DNA from: Betaproteobacteria bacterium HGW-Betaproteobacteria-7
GTDB lineage: Bacteria > Pseudomonadota > Gammaproteobacteria > Burkholderiales > Rhodocyclaceae
DNA: 64,000 bases
NCBI GenBank assembly: GCA_002840765.1
Contig: PHCE01000010.1
Coordinates: forward strand, 186,001-250,000
Direction: 5' to 3'
Part shown: positions 8,561-16,653 of the stretch, piece after piece
Layout: each line of letters begins with the position of its first letter
Numbering within the stretch: position 1 is the stretch's first letter
The notes under the pieces: model-generated
Told to the model about the DNA's origin: nothing
The model's input: the letters and a program-made list of their open reading frames with translations, nothing else
Database searches by the model: none
Translations under genes and position numbers: made by a program

Positions 8561-9769
8561 TCAGGCGTAGGTTGGGGCGAAGGCGGCTTCCGGATTGGCA
8601 GCCGGCCCCTTGTCGGTCCAGTACGGTGACAGCTTGCGCAACTGGGCGACGATCGGCGGCACTGCTTCGATGACACGATCGACTTCGGCTTCGGTGTTGT
8701 AGACCGACAGCGAGAAGCGGATGGTGCCGTGGGCGGCGGTGTAGGGAATGCCCATGGCGCGCATCACGTGCGACGGTTCGAGCGAGCCGGAGGTACAGGC
8801 CGAGCCGGAACTGGCGGCGATGCCCATCTTGTTCAGCAACAGCAGGATGGCCTCGCCCTCGATGTATTCGAAGGCGATGTTGCTGGTGTTGGGCAGGCGG
8901 TTGCTGACGTCACCGGTCGGGAAGCAGTGCGTGATCTGGCTCAAGATGCCCTGCTCCAGCTTGTCGCGCAGGCGCTTCACTTCGCTGTTCTCGATGGCCA
9001 TTTTGTTCATGGCCAGTTCGCAGGCCATGCCGAGGCCGACGATGGACGCCGAATTCTCGGTACCGGCCCGGCGACCACGTTCCTGGTGACCGCCACGGAG
9101 CAGCGGACGGAAGCGGCAGCCGCGGCGCAGATAGAGGACGCCGATACCCTTTGGCGCGTGCAGCTTGTGGCCGGACAGCGACAGCATGTCGATCTTGGTG
9201 TTCTTCAGATCGATGGGAATCTTGCCGACGGCCTGCACCGCATCGGTATGGAACATGATGCCCCTGGCCGAAGCCAGGGCGGCCATTTCCTCGACCGGGA
9301 AGATGGTGCCGGTCTCGTTGTTGGCCCACATCACCGAGACGATGGCGACATTGTCCTGGAGCAGCGACTTGTATTCATCCATGTCGATGCGGCCCTTCTT
9401 GTCCACCTTCAGCTTGTGGACGATGTAGCCCTCTTTTTCCAGCCACTCGCACAGCGTCAGGATGGCCGGGTGCTCGACATTGGTGGTGATCACCGTGTTG
9501 CGCTCCGGCTGCGCCTTCAGTGCCGACAGGATGGCGGTCGAGTCGGACTCGGTGCCGCAGGAGGTGAAGATGATTTCCGAGTCGTGCTCGGCGCCGAGCA
9601 GCGCCTGCACCTGGCCGCGGGCCTTCTTCAGCGCCTTGCCGACTTCGCTGCCGAAGGCGTGGATCGACGAGGCATTGCCGAAATGTTCGGTGAAGAAGGG
9701 AAGCATGGCTTCGACCACGGCAGGGTCGCAGCGCGTCGTGGCGTTGTTGTCCAGATAGATCGGTTCCAT
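8561..9769 (-). CDS. nifS: cysteine desulfurase NifS
   Basis: A 402-residue PLP-dependent cysteine desulfurase that supplies sulfur to NifU for nitrogenase Fe-S clusters. Visible motifs: YLDNNATT at the N-terminus, SCGTESDS near residue 70, NNETGTIFPVE near residue 155, HTDAVQAVGK near residue 180, the PLP-lysine motif LSGHKLHAPKG (about residues 202-212) and the persulfide loop SSGSACTSGSLEPSHV (Cys about residue 330). Length and the C-terminal loop fit the NifS rather than SufS type. It is the last gene of the minus-strand iscA-nifU-nifS unit, 40 bases after nifU. Confidence 0.96.
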   Translation of the reverse strand: MEPIYLDNNATTRCDPAVVEAMLPFFTEHFGNASSIHAFGSEVGKALKKARGQVQALLGAEHDSEIIFTSCGTESDSTAILSALKAQPERNTVITTNVEHPAILTLCEWLEKEGYIVHKLKVDKKGRIDMDEYKSLLQDNVAIVSVMWANNETGTIFPVEEMAALASARGIMFHTDAVQAVGKIPIDLKNTKIDMLSLSGHKLHAPKGIGVLYLRRGCRFRPLLRGGHQERGRRAGTENSASIVGLGMACELAMNKMAIENSEVKRLRDKLEQGILSQITHCFPTGDVSNRLPNTSNIAFEYIEGEAILLLLNKMGIAASSGSACTSGSLEPSHVMRAMGIPYTAAHGTIRFSLSVYNTEAEVDRVIEAVPPIVAQLRKLSPYWTDKGPAANPEAAFAPTYA

Positions 9770-9809
9770 GGCGCTGTCCTTTTGGGTTCTCTGTGGGGTT
9801 GGGCGGAGA

Positions 9810-10706
9810 TCAGGCTTCGACCGGCATGTGCGACGACGGCAGCACCTGCACCAGTTCGCCGAGGGATTCGATCATCTTCTGCTGGATGCCGCCGAGGGTG
9901 GCCGCCTCCATCATGCAGCCGGAGCAGGCGCCCTTCAGGTGCACGTAGATTTTCTTGCCCTGGACGTCGGCCAGTTCGACATCGCCGTGGTCGCGCTGCA
10001 GCATCGGGCGAACCGAGGCCAGCACTTCCTCGATGACCTTGATCTTTTCGACGATTGACAGCTTCTTGCTCGGCGGCTTCGGTGCTTCCGGTGTGGCCGG
10101 GCACGCCGGCGGCGGCGAGACTTCGCCCGGGCCGGCGCGCGAGGCCTTGACCTTGGCCAGGATTTCCTCGATGCCCTCGTGGCAGGCCGCGCAACCGCCG
10201 CCGGCCTTGGTGTAGAAGGTCACTTCCTCGACGGTGTTGAGATTGTTGGCGTTGACCACATCCTCGATCATCACCGCGTCGATGGCGAAACACTTGCAGA
10301 TCAGCGCGCCCTCTTCGTGGTCATCCGACCACTCTTCACCGCGGTAGTTGGCGATGGCGGCCTGCAGGGCTTCGCGGCCCATGACCGAGCAATGCATCTT
10401 TTCCGGCGGCAGACCGTCGAGGAAATCGGCGATGTCCTGGTTGGACACTTTCAGTGCTTCGTCCAGCGTCAGGCCCTTGACCATTTCGGTCAGCGCCGAC
10501 GACGAGGCAATCGCCGAACCGCAGCCGAAGGTCTGGAAGTGGGCGTCGAGGATGATTTCGGTTTCCGGCTCGACCTTGAGCATCAGGCGCAGCGCGTCGC
10601 CGCACTGGATGGAACCGACGTCGCCGATCCCATTGGCTTCTTCCAGCGGGCCGGAGTTGCGCGGGTTGAAGAAGTGTTCGCGAACCTTGTCAGAGTATTC
10701 CCACAT
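9810..10706 (-). CDS. nifU: Fe-S scaffold protein NifU
   Basis: A 298-residue three-domain NifU. Residues 1-125 are the IscU-like domain (Cys at about 35, 62 and 106: [30 protein letters not shown]). The central [2Fe-2S] ferredoxin-like domain has ICKCF near residue 137 and [10 protein letters not shown] near residue 172. The C-terminal Nfu domain has the C-S-G-C motif near residue 272. A Pro-rich linker (about 190-210) separates the last two. It is a dedicated scaffold delivering clusters to nitrogenase apoproteins. It lies between iscA and nifS with gaps of 12 and 40 bases. Confidence 0.97.
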   Translation of the reverse strand: MWEYSDKVREHFFNPRNSGPLEEANGIGDVGSIQCGDALRLMLKVEPETEIILDAHFQTFGCGSAIASSSALTEMVKGLTLDEALKVSNQDIADFLDGLPPEKMHCSVMGREALQAAIANYRGEEWSDDHEEGALICKCFAIDAVMIEDVVNANNLNTVEEVTFYTKAGGGCAACHEGIEEILAKVKASRAGPGEVSPPPACPATPEAPKPPSKKLSIVEKIKVIEEVLASVRPMLQRDHGDVELADVQGKKIYVHLKGACSGCMMEAATLGGIQQKMIESLGELVQVLPSSHMPVEA

Positions 10707-10718
10707 GCTGTGCGCTCC

Positions 10719-11042
10719 TTAGACCGAGAACGAAGAGCCGCAGGAACACTGGGCGCTGGCGTTGGGGTTGTCGAACTTGAAGCCGGTGTGGGTCAGGGTA
10801 TCGATGAAATCGACCGTGACGTTGTCGATCATCGGCATGGTCATCGCATCGACCAACACCTTGACGCCTTCGACTTCCAGTTCCCAGTCGTCCTCGGCCT
10901 TCTCGGTTTCGAGCTTCATGCCGTATTGGAGGCCGGAACAACCGCCACCGGAAATGGTCAGGCGCAACCCGAGCACGGGCGTTTCGGAACCACGAATGAA
11001 ACGTTGGACAGCTTTAACGGCAGCGGGGGTCAGATTGATCAT
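10719..11042 (-). CDS. iscA: nif-associated IscA-type A-type carrier
   Basis: A 107-residue HesB/IscA family protein with the three conserved cysteines: GGGCSGLQYG near residue 39 and the C-terminal C-S-C-G (about residues 101-104). It carries Fe-S clusters or iron from NifU to targets. This nif-linked form is often labelled nifIscA or iscA-nif. Start 11042 is used because a GGGAGA ribosome site precedes it and the protein starts MINLTPAAVKAV, as family members do. It is the first gene of the NifA/sigma-54 operon iscA-nifU-nifS. Confidence 0.93.
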   Translation of the reverse strand: MINLTPAAVKAVQRFIRGSETPVLGLRLTISGGGCSGLQYGMKLETEKAEDDWELEVEGVKVLVDAMTMPMIDNVTVDFIDTLTHTGFKFDNPNASAQCSCGSSFSV

Positions 11043-11076
11043 GGCGATTCTCCCAAGGGTTGATGGCAAGCACTTC

Positions 11077-11091
11077 GCAAGGGGCGTGCCA
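11077..11091 (-). promoter_or_regulatory. sigma-54 (-24/-12) promoter of iscA-nifU-nifS
   Basis: Read on the minus strand: TGGCAC-N5-TTGC, a perfect consensus, ending 34 bases before the iscA start. Confidence 0.88.
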
Positions 11092-11121
11092 CACCGGCCA
11101 TATCGAAATTAATCGATTTAT

Positions 11122-11135
11122 TTCAATGACTTGAA
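11122..11135 (-). promoter_or_regulatory. IHF-like site upstream of iscA
   Basis: The plus strand carries TTCAATGACTTGAA, identical to 2990-3003 upstream of nifV. It lies between the -24 element and the NifA site, where IHF bends DNA in other nif promoters. The element fits the IHF consensus with one mismatch; its role is inferred. Confidence 0.5.
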
Positions 11136-11158
11136 AATTCGCAACTGAATTCCCGTTT

Positions 11159-11174
11159 TGTCTTGTTTACGACA
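11159..11174 (-). promoter_or_regulatory. NifA upstream activator site (iscA-nifU-nifS)
   Basis: TGT-N10-ACA (plus strand TGTCTTGTTTACGACA), 67 bases upstream of the -24 element at 11091. The dyad is symmetric, so it could also act toward the divergent gene at 11374, though no good sigma-54 promoter is seen there. The remaining 199 bases up to 11374 hold nothing else I can assign. Confidence 0.8.
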
Positions 11175-11373
11175 AAGGCGCGACAGGTGGCCGGCACCCC
11201 TACGGTTCGTCGCGCGCGGGGGGAACCAAAACCCGGCTACCCGCTCTATGACTGGCAAGCAGGTATATCGCATTCCCCCATGTTGGCGAAATGCTTGTCC
11301 CGCAAGCATCGCCGATGCGTGTAGGGGTCCCTCCGCGCCATGTACCACCTGGATCACCGACCGACACAACAAA

Positions 11374-11874
11374 ATGACGGCCCCCTGGCAGAACACTTTC
11401 CTGGCCTTCGCCGGCCCCGGCATCGAACACCCCTCGGACACCCTGCGGGTGAGCGAAGGCGAGGCCGCCAAGATCATCGCCGAACTGGCGACCACCACCT
11501 GGGCCCCAGCACTCCCGATCGGAAACGAGCGCCACCAGCAGTACATGATCGCCCACGCCCAGGCCGGGTGCGTCACGGCCCTTTTTAGTGCAGACGGAAT
11601 CGTCGGCTTCTATGCCGGGTCATACCTGTGGATCGCGCCAGCGCATCGCCGCCGCGGGTTGTCGACGCCATTGATCCTCGCCGCTGCTGAGCAGCGCGGC
11701 GGTACGGTCGTGCCGCCGGGCGTCGTCGCCCAAGGCTTTTCCCCGGCCGGGCTCATCGCCCATCGTTCGGCACACCAGCACGCAGTGCTGACCGCGATCG
11801 CCGCCGGCTGGCCGGTGCCGCCGGCGGTCATCGCCGAATGTCGGCAAAATCCTCGTTGCTGGGCGGAGGCTTAG
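11374..11874 (+). CDS. GNAT-like protein
   Basis: A 166-residue protein with a segment resembling GNAT motif A, the acetyl-CoA pyrophosphate loop: YLWIAPAHRRRGLSTPLILAAAEQRGG around residues 87-113. The rest is not strongly diagnostic. It could be an acetyltransferase or a degenerate relative. The frame is open far upstream (from 11158), but ATG 11374 gives a compact product and the upstream part reads like non-coding DNA. It is divergent from iscA and ends 5 bases from a convergent unknown nif-operon gene. Whether it is NifA controlled is unclear. Confidence 0.55.
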   Translation: MTAPWQNTFLAFAGPGIEHPSDTLRVSEGEAAKIIAELATTTWAPALPIGNERHQQYMIAHAQAGCVTALFSADGIVGFYAGSYLWIAPAHRRRGLSTPLILAAAEQRGGTVVPPGVVAQGFSPAGLIAHRSAHQHAVLTAIAAGWPVPPAVIAECRQNPRCWAEA

Positions 11875-11879
11875 GGAGG

Positions 11880-12296
11880 CTAGCCGAGAACGTGCTCGTA
11901 GGCCCGGCGCAGCAGGTTGCGCTCGAGTTCGCTGAGCTGGCGCGATTCGGTAATGGTGATGAAGCGGCTGCCGGTCCGTTCGGCGGCGGCGAATGGCGGA
12001 TCGATGCTGGCAAAGGCCGCCAGCAGTACCGGCACATCGCCCTCGGGCGTATCGACCCAGGCCTGGAAATCTGCCTCGGGCACGATCGCGCCTTCCGGCA
12101 GGCCCAGCTGGATTTCGGCCTCTCGCACCACGGCCGTCGGATGAAACTGGACGGTCGGCGAATAATCTTCGGCGCGCAATGCGGCGAGCTCCGACAGCGG
12201 TTTGAAGGCGACGACGCCGGAACTCAGGCAAAGAAAGCGTAAGCGGCCGCTGGTCGCCTGTTTGTGCAGCAGGATCAGTCTGGGCTGGATCGTCAT
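11880..12296 (-). CDS. unknown protein, last gene of the nifN operon
   Basis: A 138-residue protein, not recognised. It has a beta-rich N-terminus (PRLILLHKQATSGRLRFLCLSSGVVAFKPLSELAAL), a central acidic segment and a helical C-terminus (ESRQLSELERNLLRRAYEHVLG). No membrane segment, signal peptide or metal motif. It starts 2 bases after the stop of the upstream gene, so it belongs to the operon nifN-nifX-rseC-DUF269-DUF683-unknown-unknown. Position suggests a nitrogen-fixation accessory role (cofactor assembly or electron supply), which is inference only. Confidence 0.7.
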   Translation of the reverse strand: MTIQPRLILLHKQATSGRLRFLCLSSGVVAFKPLSELAALRAEDYSPTVQFHPTAVVREAEIQLGLPEGAIVPEADFQAWVDTPEGDVPVLLAAFASIDPPFAAAERTGSRFITITESRQLSELERNLLRRAYEHVLG

Positions 12297-12298
12297 GG

Positions 12299-12655
12299 CT
12301 ATCTGGCGTACTCGGCGATGACCGCATCGCCGCGCAATTGTTCGGGCGGCCCCCAGACCTGCACGGCCTCGACGTAGTACTCGGCCTTGGCCGGATGCGT
12401 CAGCAAGACCTGATACTCGGCGAAGATGCGTCCGTCGGGAAAGAAGGTGACCGTGCCGTAGCGCTGGCCACCATGCCAGGTGCCCACCAGGCTGGTCTCC
12501 TGTGAGAACGGATCGACCATCTCGACGAAGCTCACCCCGGCCCAGTGCGGCTCATCGCCGATCGACAGGCCGAGCTTTTCCACCTGGCGGCGCAAGGCGG
12601 CGCATACCGCCGCGCCCTGCCCGGCCAGGGCGGAGACTTCGCTCAGCGAGCGCAT
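12299..12655 (-). CDS. unknown nif-operon protein, start uncertain
   Basis: A 118-residue protein from ATG 12655. A helical start (VSALAGQGAAVCAALRRQVEKLGL) is followed by a compact beta-rich region with many aromatics (GVSFVEMVDPFSQETSLVGTWHGGQRYGTVTFFPDGRIFAEYQVLL). Not recognised. The 73 bases between it and the DUF683 stop continue the same frame without an ATG, GTG or TTG and encode a striking C-C-x3-C-C-x-C cluster. A GTG at 12732 with a good AAAGGA site overlaps the upstream stop but is in another frame that ends after 29 codons. A frameshift or unusual start is therefore possible, which would add the Cys cluster to the protein. Confidence 0.6.
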   Translation of the reverse strand: MRSLSEVSALAGQGAAVCAALRRQVEKLGLSIGDEPHWAGVSFVEMVDPFSQETSLVGTWHGGQRYGTVTFFPDGRIFAEYQVLLTHPAKAEYYVEAVQVWGPPEQLRGDAVIAEYAR

Positions 12656-12728
12656 CTTTGACGCCAGCGCGCAGGTGCAGCAGCTCTTCGGACAGCAGCG
12701 GTCGCCGCCTGCACGAGCGAGACCGCTT

Positions 12729-12950
12729 TCACGCGGCTTGTCCTTTCTGCGCGGCGGCCAGACGGGCGCTGGCATCGGCCCAGCTCTGGCAGGCATCGTA
12801 AGTGGATTGGGCAAGCGCGGGAATCTCATGGAAGCCCGCCGGCAGGCGGTCTTCCACGAGGTCGTGCATTTGCGACGCCCATTCCGAAGCGATGCGCTTG
12901 AGTTTCTTGACCTCTTTGTCGAGGGCGGCCAGTTCTTCGTCAGTCATCAT
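12729..12950 (-). CDS. CCE_0567-type (DUF683) nif-associated metalloprotein
   Basis: A 73-residue helical protein of the DUF683 / CCE_0567 family found next to nifX and DUF269 genes. Pattern: DEELAALDKEVKKLKRIASEWASQMHDLVEDRLPAGFHEIPALAQSTYDACQSW, including the H-D-L-V-E-D-R-L-P stretch typical of the family. Family members form small helical hairpins and bind metal. Two tandem ATGs (12950 and 12947) are possible starts after a G-rich ribosome site. Twelve bases separate it from the DUF269 gene. Confidence 0.9.
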   Translation of the reverse strand: MMTDEELAALDKEVKKLKRIASEWASQMHDLVEDRLPAGFHEIPALAQSTYDACQSWADASARLAAAQKGQAA

Positions 12951-12962
12951 GCCCCCCTGTCC

Positions 12963-13424
12963 TTACAGCCCGGCGACGTCCGGATATTGACCGATGCGTT
13001 CGAGGGCAATGCCGAGCAGCTTGTCGGCTTCATCCTTCATCTTGGACAGGCTGGGAAAGCCGAAGCGATGCACGTCGCGCAGGGTCTTCTCGACGGCAAC
13101 CAGCTTGCCAACGGTGATGATGGAGCGGCCGAAACCTTCGTGCGTCAGGTGCACCAGGGGCACGGCGAGCAGCTTGCATTCCTTCTCGATCAACACGGCG
13201 ATGGCGTTGTAGAACGCCTTGACGCGCGAAATGGTCTCGTCATCCGGATCGCCGATCAGCGGAATGTTGGCCTTGCGTTCCTTGGTCAGGATGTAGGGAT
13301 CGAGGATCTTCTCGACGGTCCAGCCCTGATAGGTGCCGTAGGTATCGAGGGCGCGCATCTGGCGAGCCATTTCCTTGACGAAATCGGTTTCGAAAATGGG
13401 ATCGACGGCAATGGCTTCAGTCAT
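12963..13424 (-). CDS. NifX-associated nitrogen fixation protein (DUF269)
   Basis: A 153-residue DUF269 (PF03270-type) protein. Recognisable segments: FETDFVKEMARQMRALDTYGTYQGW (residues 11-35), ILTKERKANIPLIGDPDDETISRVKAFYNAIAVLIEKE, and the C-terminal GFPSLSKMKDEADKLLG. These proteins nearly always follow nifX and precede DUF683 genes; they are thought to help FeMo-cofactor processing but their biochemistry is unclear. The start overlaps the preceding rseC stop by 8 bases. Confidence 0.93.
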   Translation of the reverse strand: MTEAIAVDPIFETDFVKEMARQMRALDTYGTYQGWTVEKILDPYILTKERKANIPLIGDPDDETISRVKAFYNAIAVLIEKECKLLAVPLVHLTHEGFGRSIITVGKLVAVEKTLRDVHRFGFPSLSKMKDEADKLLGIALERIGQYPDVAGL

Positions 13425-13884
13425 GGTATTGCTCCTTGGGGAATGGGGTGGATTGACGGGAAATCGGGATCAGTTGCGGCGCCGGCAGCAGGCCGGGAAC
13501 CAGGCCGATGACGAGGCGGGCGATGGCCAGCGCAGCCAGGAAGCCGATCATGGCGCCGAGGGCAGTGGCACCATCGCTGCCTTCGAGGGCGGCGCCAAGC
13601 CAGGCGCCGACAATCATGGCGAAGGCCGGGAACAGGTAGCCGAGCACAGCCGACAGCGTCAGCTTGCTCTCTGGCAAGGCGATGCTGACCAGGTCACCGG
13701 CCTTGATGTCGGCACTGACCGGCAGCGTCAGCAGGGTCGCCGGGCGGCCGCCGGCCATCTTGCCGATACCGCAACTGCTGCCCTGGCCGCAGGAACCACA
13801 GCCGGTCGTCTCCATGGCGACAATGGCCAGCCCGTCATCGACGCGCTGGACGACACCGCGGTGTTCGATCATGTTCGTGCTCAT
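13417..13884 (-). CDS. rseC: RseC/SoxR-reducing-system family protein in the nifNX operon
   Basis: A 155-residue RseC-family protein. The N-terminal domain has a Cys-rich motif C-G-S-C-G-Q-G-S-S-C (about residues 29-38) that may bind a cluster. It is followed by a beta domain and two membrane helices (about 84-107 and 114-137). RseC works with the Rsx (Rnf-homologous) complex to keep SoxR reduced in E. coli. Here it lies inside the nifN operon (ATGA overlap with nifX at 13881-13884) while the rnf genes lie 12 kb away, so a role in building or tuning the nif-linked Rnf complex is plausible. Confidence 0.85.
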   Translation of the reverse strand: MSTNMIEHRGVVQRVDDGLAIVAMETTGCGSCGQGSSCGIGKMAGGRPATLLTLPVSADIKAGDLVSIALPESKLTLSAVLGYLFPAFAMIVGAWLGAALEGSDGATALGAMIGFLAALAIARLVIGLVPGLLPAPQLIPISRQSTPFPKEQYHD

Positions 13885-14360
13885 CCTTGCCACCCCTCTT
13901 CTTCCATGGTGCTGAAGCGGTCCGCGGACTTGGCCTTTTCCTGCACGGCGATGGCCCGGTCGATCCAGGGGACCCCGCCTTCGCGCATGGCCCGGGAAAT
14001 GTCCAGCAGCAGATCGTCGATGGCATCGACCTCGTTGACACGAATTGGCTGGATGCCCGCCGCCATCAGCTTCTTGATCGCCGAGGCGCCAATCGCCATG
14101 ACATAGACTGCGGCGCAGCCGGTCAGGAAATCGACCTTGCTCACCAGTTTGTCCTCGTTGCCATCCATCGCCTCCTCGGCAAATTCACCGATACCGATCA
14201 GCGTTGCCTTGTCCGGCGTCACTTCATAGATGGCAAAACCCTCGGCAGCGCCGAAATGCTGGTTGACGCGCGTCCGGTCGGTCGAGGCGAAGGCAACCTT
14301 GATCACGGTTTGCGGCCCCTGCTTAATGGACCAGACCAGCTGCAGACGACGCGACGACAT
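13881..14360 (-). CDS. nifX: FeMo-cofactor carrier NifX
   Basis: A 159-residue NifX, which holds NifB-co or the VK-cluster between NifB and NifEN. The core [31 protein letters not shown] is diagnostic, with [28 protein letters not shown] in the second half. Start 14360 (MSSRRLQLV...) was picked because it matches Azotobacter NifX in beginning and length. Upstream ATGs at 14378 and 14423 would lengthen the overlap with nifN from 38 to 101 bases, and a GTG at 14306 is also possible. The exact start is uncertain; the identity is not. Confidence 0.92.
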   Translation of the reverse strand: MSSRRLQLVWSIKQGPQTVIKVAFASTDRTRVNQHFGAAEGFAIYEVTPDKATLIGIGEFAEEAMDGNEDKLVSKVDFLTGCAAVYVMAIGASAIKKLMAAGIQPIRVNEVDAIDDLLLDISRAMREGGVPWIDRAIAVQEKAKSADRFSTMEEEGWQG

Positions 14361-15726
14361 GGCGTTGTCCGACGCCATCACGGTCGTCGGCCCAGTAGAT
14401 TGATCGATAGGCTTCGAGTTCATGATGTTGTCCCAGCATCAGGTTGGCGAGGTCGAACAGGGCCTGCCGCGTACCGCGGTAGCCCACCCAGGTGCGGGCG
14501 TAACCGCCCACGTAGTCGTATTGCGGAAAACCGGCGCGCATCAGGGGCAAGCCGAGGCGGTGCGCGGTATCCACCGCATGTGAATTGGACATGACAAGCT
14601 GGGCACCGGCAGCGCGCGCCGCCTTTTCCATGTCTTCCAGATCGCCGACGATCACCTTGTCGATCGGCAAACCAGCCAGACTTTCATGTTTGTGCGGGCT
14701 GACCGCAGCCACCACCTCGGCGCCCATGCCGGTCAGGAAGCGCACCTGCATGCCGAGCAGATCGGGATCAGCCGCCAACGCAACGCGGACAAAACCGATC
14801 ATGAAGTGGCTATCGACCATCGCGTCCTGCAGCTGCGCGCGATGGCGTTCAATTTTTTCGGGCACCGGCTTGCCGGAAATCTCCGCCAGCGCCTGGGTGA
14901 AGGCATCGCAATCGTCGAGCCCCATCAGGCCGTCGAAACGGTAATCGGGAACGGCGGTCAAGCCCTTGAGGATGTCCGCCGCAGTGAACAGCGACGGCCC
15001 GACCACCAGGGTCGCCACCGACTCGCCCAGCGCCTCGATTTCCGCGCGCGGCGTACCGCCGATGGTCAGCGCCGAATACTCGGCCTCGACCAGGTGACCA
15101 TCGAGCGAATCGCCAATGTCCGGCACCACCACCGGGCGCAGGCCGAAAGCCTCGACCCAGTCCTTGATCGCCTCGATATCGCCCGGCGTCAGCATCGCCG
15201 ACGCCAGCACATTGACCTGCTTCGGCCGCTTGCCAACGCAATTGCTCGCCGGCACCAGCGTCCGGATCAGCGACTCGATCGCCAGCGCGTAACCGCTTTC
15301 CAGGCAACCGACGAAATCCGGCGTATTCACCGGCACCACGGCAACCTGCGCGAACTCCGGATGCGCCGCGCGAAACTCCTTGACCGCGCGCAGGATGTCC
15401 GTCCCCTGCGTCTCCGACAAACCGGTGGTCACCAGCCCGATGATGTCCGGCTGGCTCTTGTCGGAAAGCGTACGCAGCGCCTCGATGATGTTCTCGTCGG
15501 CGCCCATGATCGTCGACACCTGATCCATCGCCGTCGTCTGCAACGGAATCGGCTCGCGGAAATGGCGCACGAAAAACACCTTGCCGAACGCCGTGCACCC
15601 CTGCGAACCATGCATCAGCGGCAGGCTGCGATTGAGCCCGAGAAAAGCCAGCGAAGCGCCGACCGGCTGACTCACCTTCAGCGGATTAACCGCCAGCGCC
15701 TTCTTGGATTGGATGATTTCGGCCAT
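14323..15726 (-). CDS. nifN: FeMo-cofactor scaffold subunit NifN
   Basis: A 467-residue NifN, the beta-like subunit of the NifEN scaffold on which FeMo-co is built. Signatures: [60 protein letters not shown] at residues 10-70 (the Cys of SQGCTAF corresponds to the conserved cluster ligand), [15 protein letters not shown], and [20 protein letters not shown] near residue 410. Start 15726 aligns with the family; a TTG at 15777 is much less likely because it lies at the promoter. It begins a seven-gene minus-strand operon with its own NifA/sigma-54 promoter, separated by 5.6 kb from its usual partner nifE. Confidence 0.96.
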   Translation of the reverse strand: MAEIIQSKKALAVNPLKVSQPVGASLAFLGLNRSLPLMHGSQGCTAFGKVFFVRHFREPIPLQTTAMDQVSTIMGADENIIEALRTLSDKSQPDIIGLVTTGLSETQGTDILRAVKEFRAAHPEFAQVAVVPVNTPDFVGCLESGYALAIESLIRTLVPASNCVGKRPKQVNVLASAMLTPGDIEAIKDWVEAFGLRPVVVPDIGDSLDGHLVEAEYSALTIGGTPRAEIEALGESVATLVVGPSLFTAADILKGLTAVPDYRFDGLMGLDDCDAFTQALAEISGKPVPEKIERHRAQLQDAMVDSHFMIGFVRVALAADPDLLGMQVRFLTGMGAEVVAAVSPHKHESLAGLPIDKVIVGDLEDMEKAARAAGAQLVMSNSHAVDTAHRLGLPLMRAGFPQYDYVGGYARTWVGYRGTRQALFDLANLMLGQHHELEAYRSIYWADDRDGVGQRHVVASSAAGLVH

Positions 15727-15760
15727 TTGGACATCGTCCGTATGAGATTGCCTACATCTC

Positions 15761-15776
15761 AGCAAGGAACGCGCCA
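15761..15776 (-). promoter_or_regulatory. sigma-54 (-24/-12) promoter of nifN
   Basis: Minus strand TGGCGC-N5-TTGCT: the invariant GG and GC are present with the right 10-base spacing and there is one mismatch to TGGCAC. It lies 35-50 bases upstream of the nifN start. Confidence 0.82.
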
Positions 15777-15793
15777 ATTGGTTATTAATTTAA

Positions 15794-15806
15794 AAACAAT
15801 GGTTTG
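15794..15806. promoter_or_regulatory. IHF-like site upstream of nifN
   Basis: The plus strand AAACAATGGTTTG fits WATCAANNNNTTR with one mismatch and lies between the NifA site and the -24 element. The call is tentative because the region is AT-rich. Confidence 0.35.
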
Positions 15807-15819
15807 CAAAAACTCGGCT

Positions 15820-15835
15820 TGTAGCAAACACTACA
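15820..15835 (-). promoter_or_regulatory. NifA upstream activator site (nifN)
   Basis: TGT-N10-ACA (TGTAGCAAACACTACA), a strongly symmetric dyad, 44 bases upstream of the -24 element. The rest of the 291-base gap up to 16018 shows no further recognisable signal. Confidence 0.8.
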
Positions 15836-16017
15836 ATAGGATGGTGCATGAACAGTACCGAACTCCACCGAAAAACCTTGGCGGAGAAAAATGACATGAG
15901 GGTGATGACAGATATCTTCCTGCCCGGCAAAATGCAATGCACTTCATGGTCCCCCGCCGCATATCCGATTCTTGTCTGAGCGCTTGAGTCCCCTATTCTT
16001 CTCCTTTCTTCCCGCAC

Positions 16018-16641
16018 ATGGCCCGACAACTCGATGAAATCGCCCAACTGGTCGAACAGCTGCGCCATTCCATCAATTCACCCAAGGCGGCAGTGCCCGG
16101 CAATACTGACTTGTCGGCAGCCATTGAACAGTTGGGAGCGCTGACCGATCGGGCGACGCCCTACGCCGAGTTGGCCGAGACGATTCGCGGGGAGCGCGTG
16201 GTGCTCTCGCCCAGCTTTGCCGAACGGATGGAAAGACTGCTGGCGATGGCCCGCCAAGCGGTCGCCAGCGACCAGAATAAGCAGCAAGCGCTCGCCTACC
16301 AGCCCAATCACATTCCAGCCGATGTGCGCCGGAACAACTTCATCGGCGCCTTGGCACTGCTCGCCTATGGCGCCGTTTCGATTCACCTGGACGATTTCTA
16401 CCTGCCGGCCAAACGGGGCAATGGCCTTCACATCCACGGATTTCCAGTGCTGGTCATGTTCGCGGCGGTCGTCTGCGCGGTGATCGTGTTAATGCTGACC
16501 ATCATTGATCACTACGACCGGCGGGACAATGAAAGGAATTACCAGGTCGCTACCCGATATTTCCGCCGGGCCGGCTGGATTCTGTTCGCTGCCGCGCTGC
16601 TCATTCATTTTGCCGAGCGACTCGGATTTCACCTTGTATAA
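16018..16641 (+). CDS. hypothetical membrane protein
   Basis: A 207-residue protein. The first half is soluble and helical (residues 1-100). Three membrane helices follow: NFIGALALLAYGAVSIHL (about 106-123), FPVLVMFAAVVCAVIVLMLTII (about 142-163) and AGWILFAAALLIHFAERL (about 184-201). A His-containing loop HIHGFP precedes the second helix. Not recognised. It is divergent from nifN and lies in the interval that separates nifN from nifE, beside the ptx cluster. Its ATG lacks a clear ribosome site, so the start is uncertain. Confidence 0.6.
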   Translation: MARQLDEIAQLVEQLRHSINSPKAAVPGNTDLSAAIEQLGALTDRATPYAELAETIRGERVVLSPSFAERMERLLAMARQAVASDQNKQQALAYQPNHIPADVRRNNFIGALALLAYGAVSIHLDDFYLPAKRGNGLHIHGFPVLVMFAAVVCAVIVLMLTIIDHYDRRDNERNYQVATRYFRRAGWILFAAALLIHFAERLGFHLV

Positions 16642-16653
16642 GCCCACAACACC

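Noticed and set aside
11284..11298. Sigma-54-like TGGCGA-N5-TTGTC before the GNAT-like gene
   Set aside because: The invariant GC of the -12 element is GT and two other positions fail, so it is not a credible promoter.
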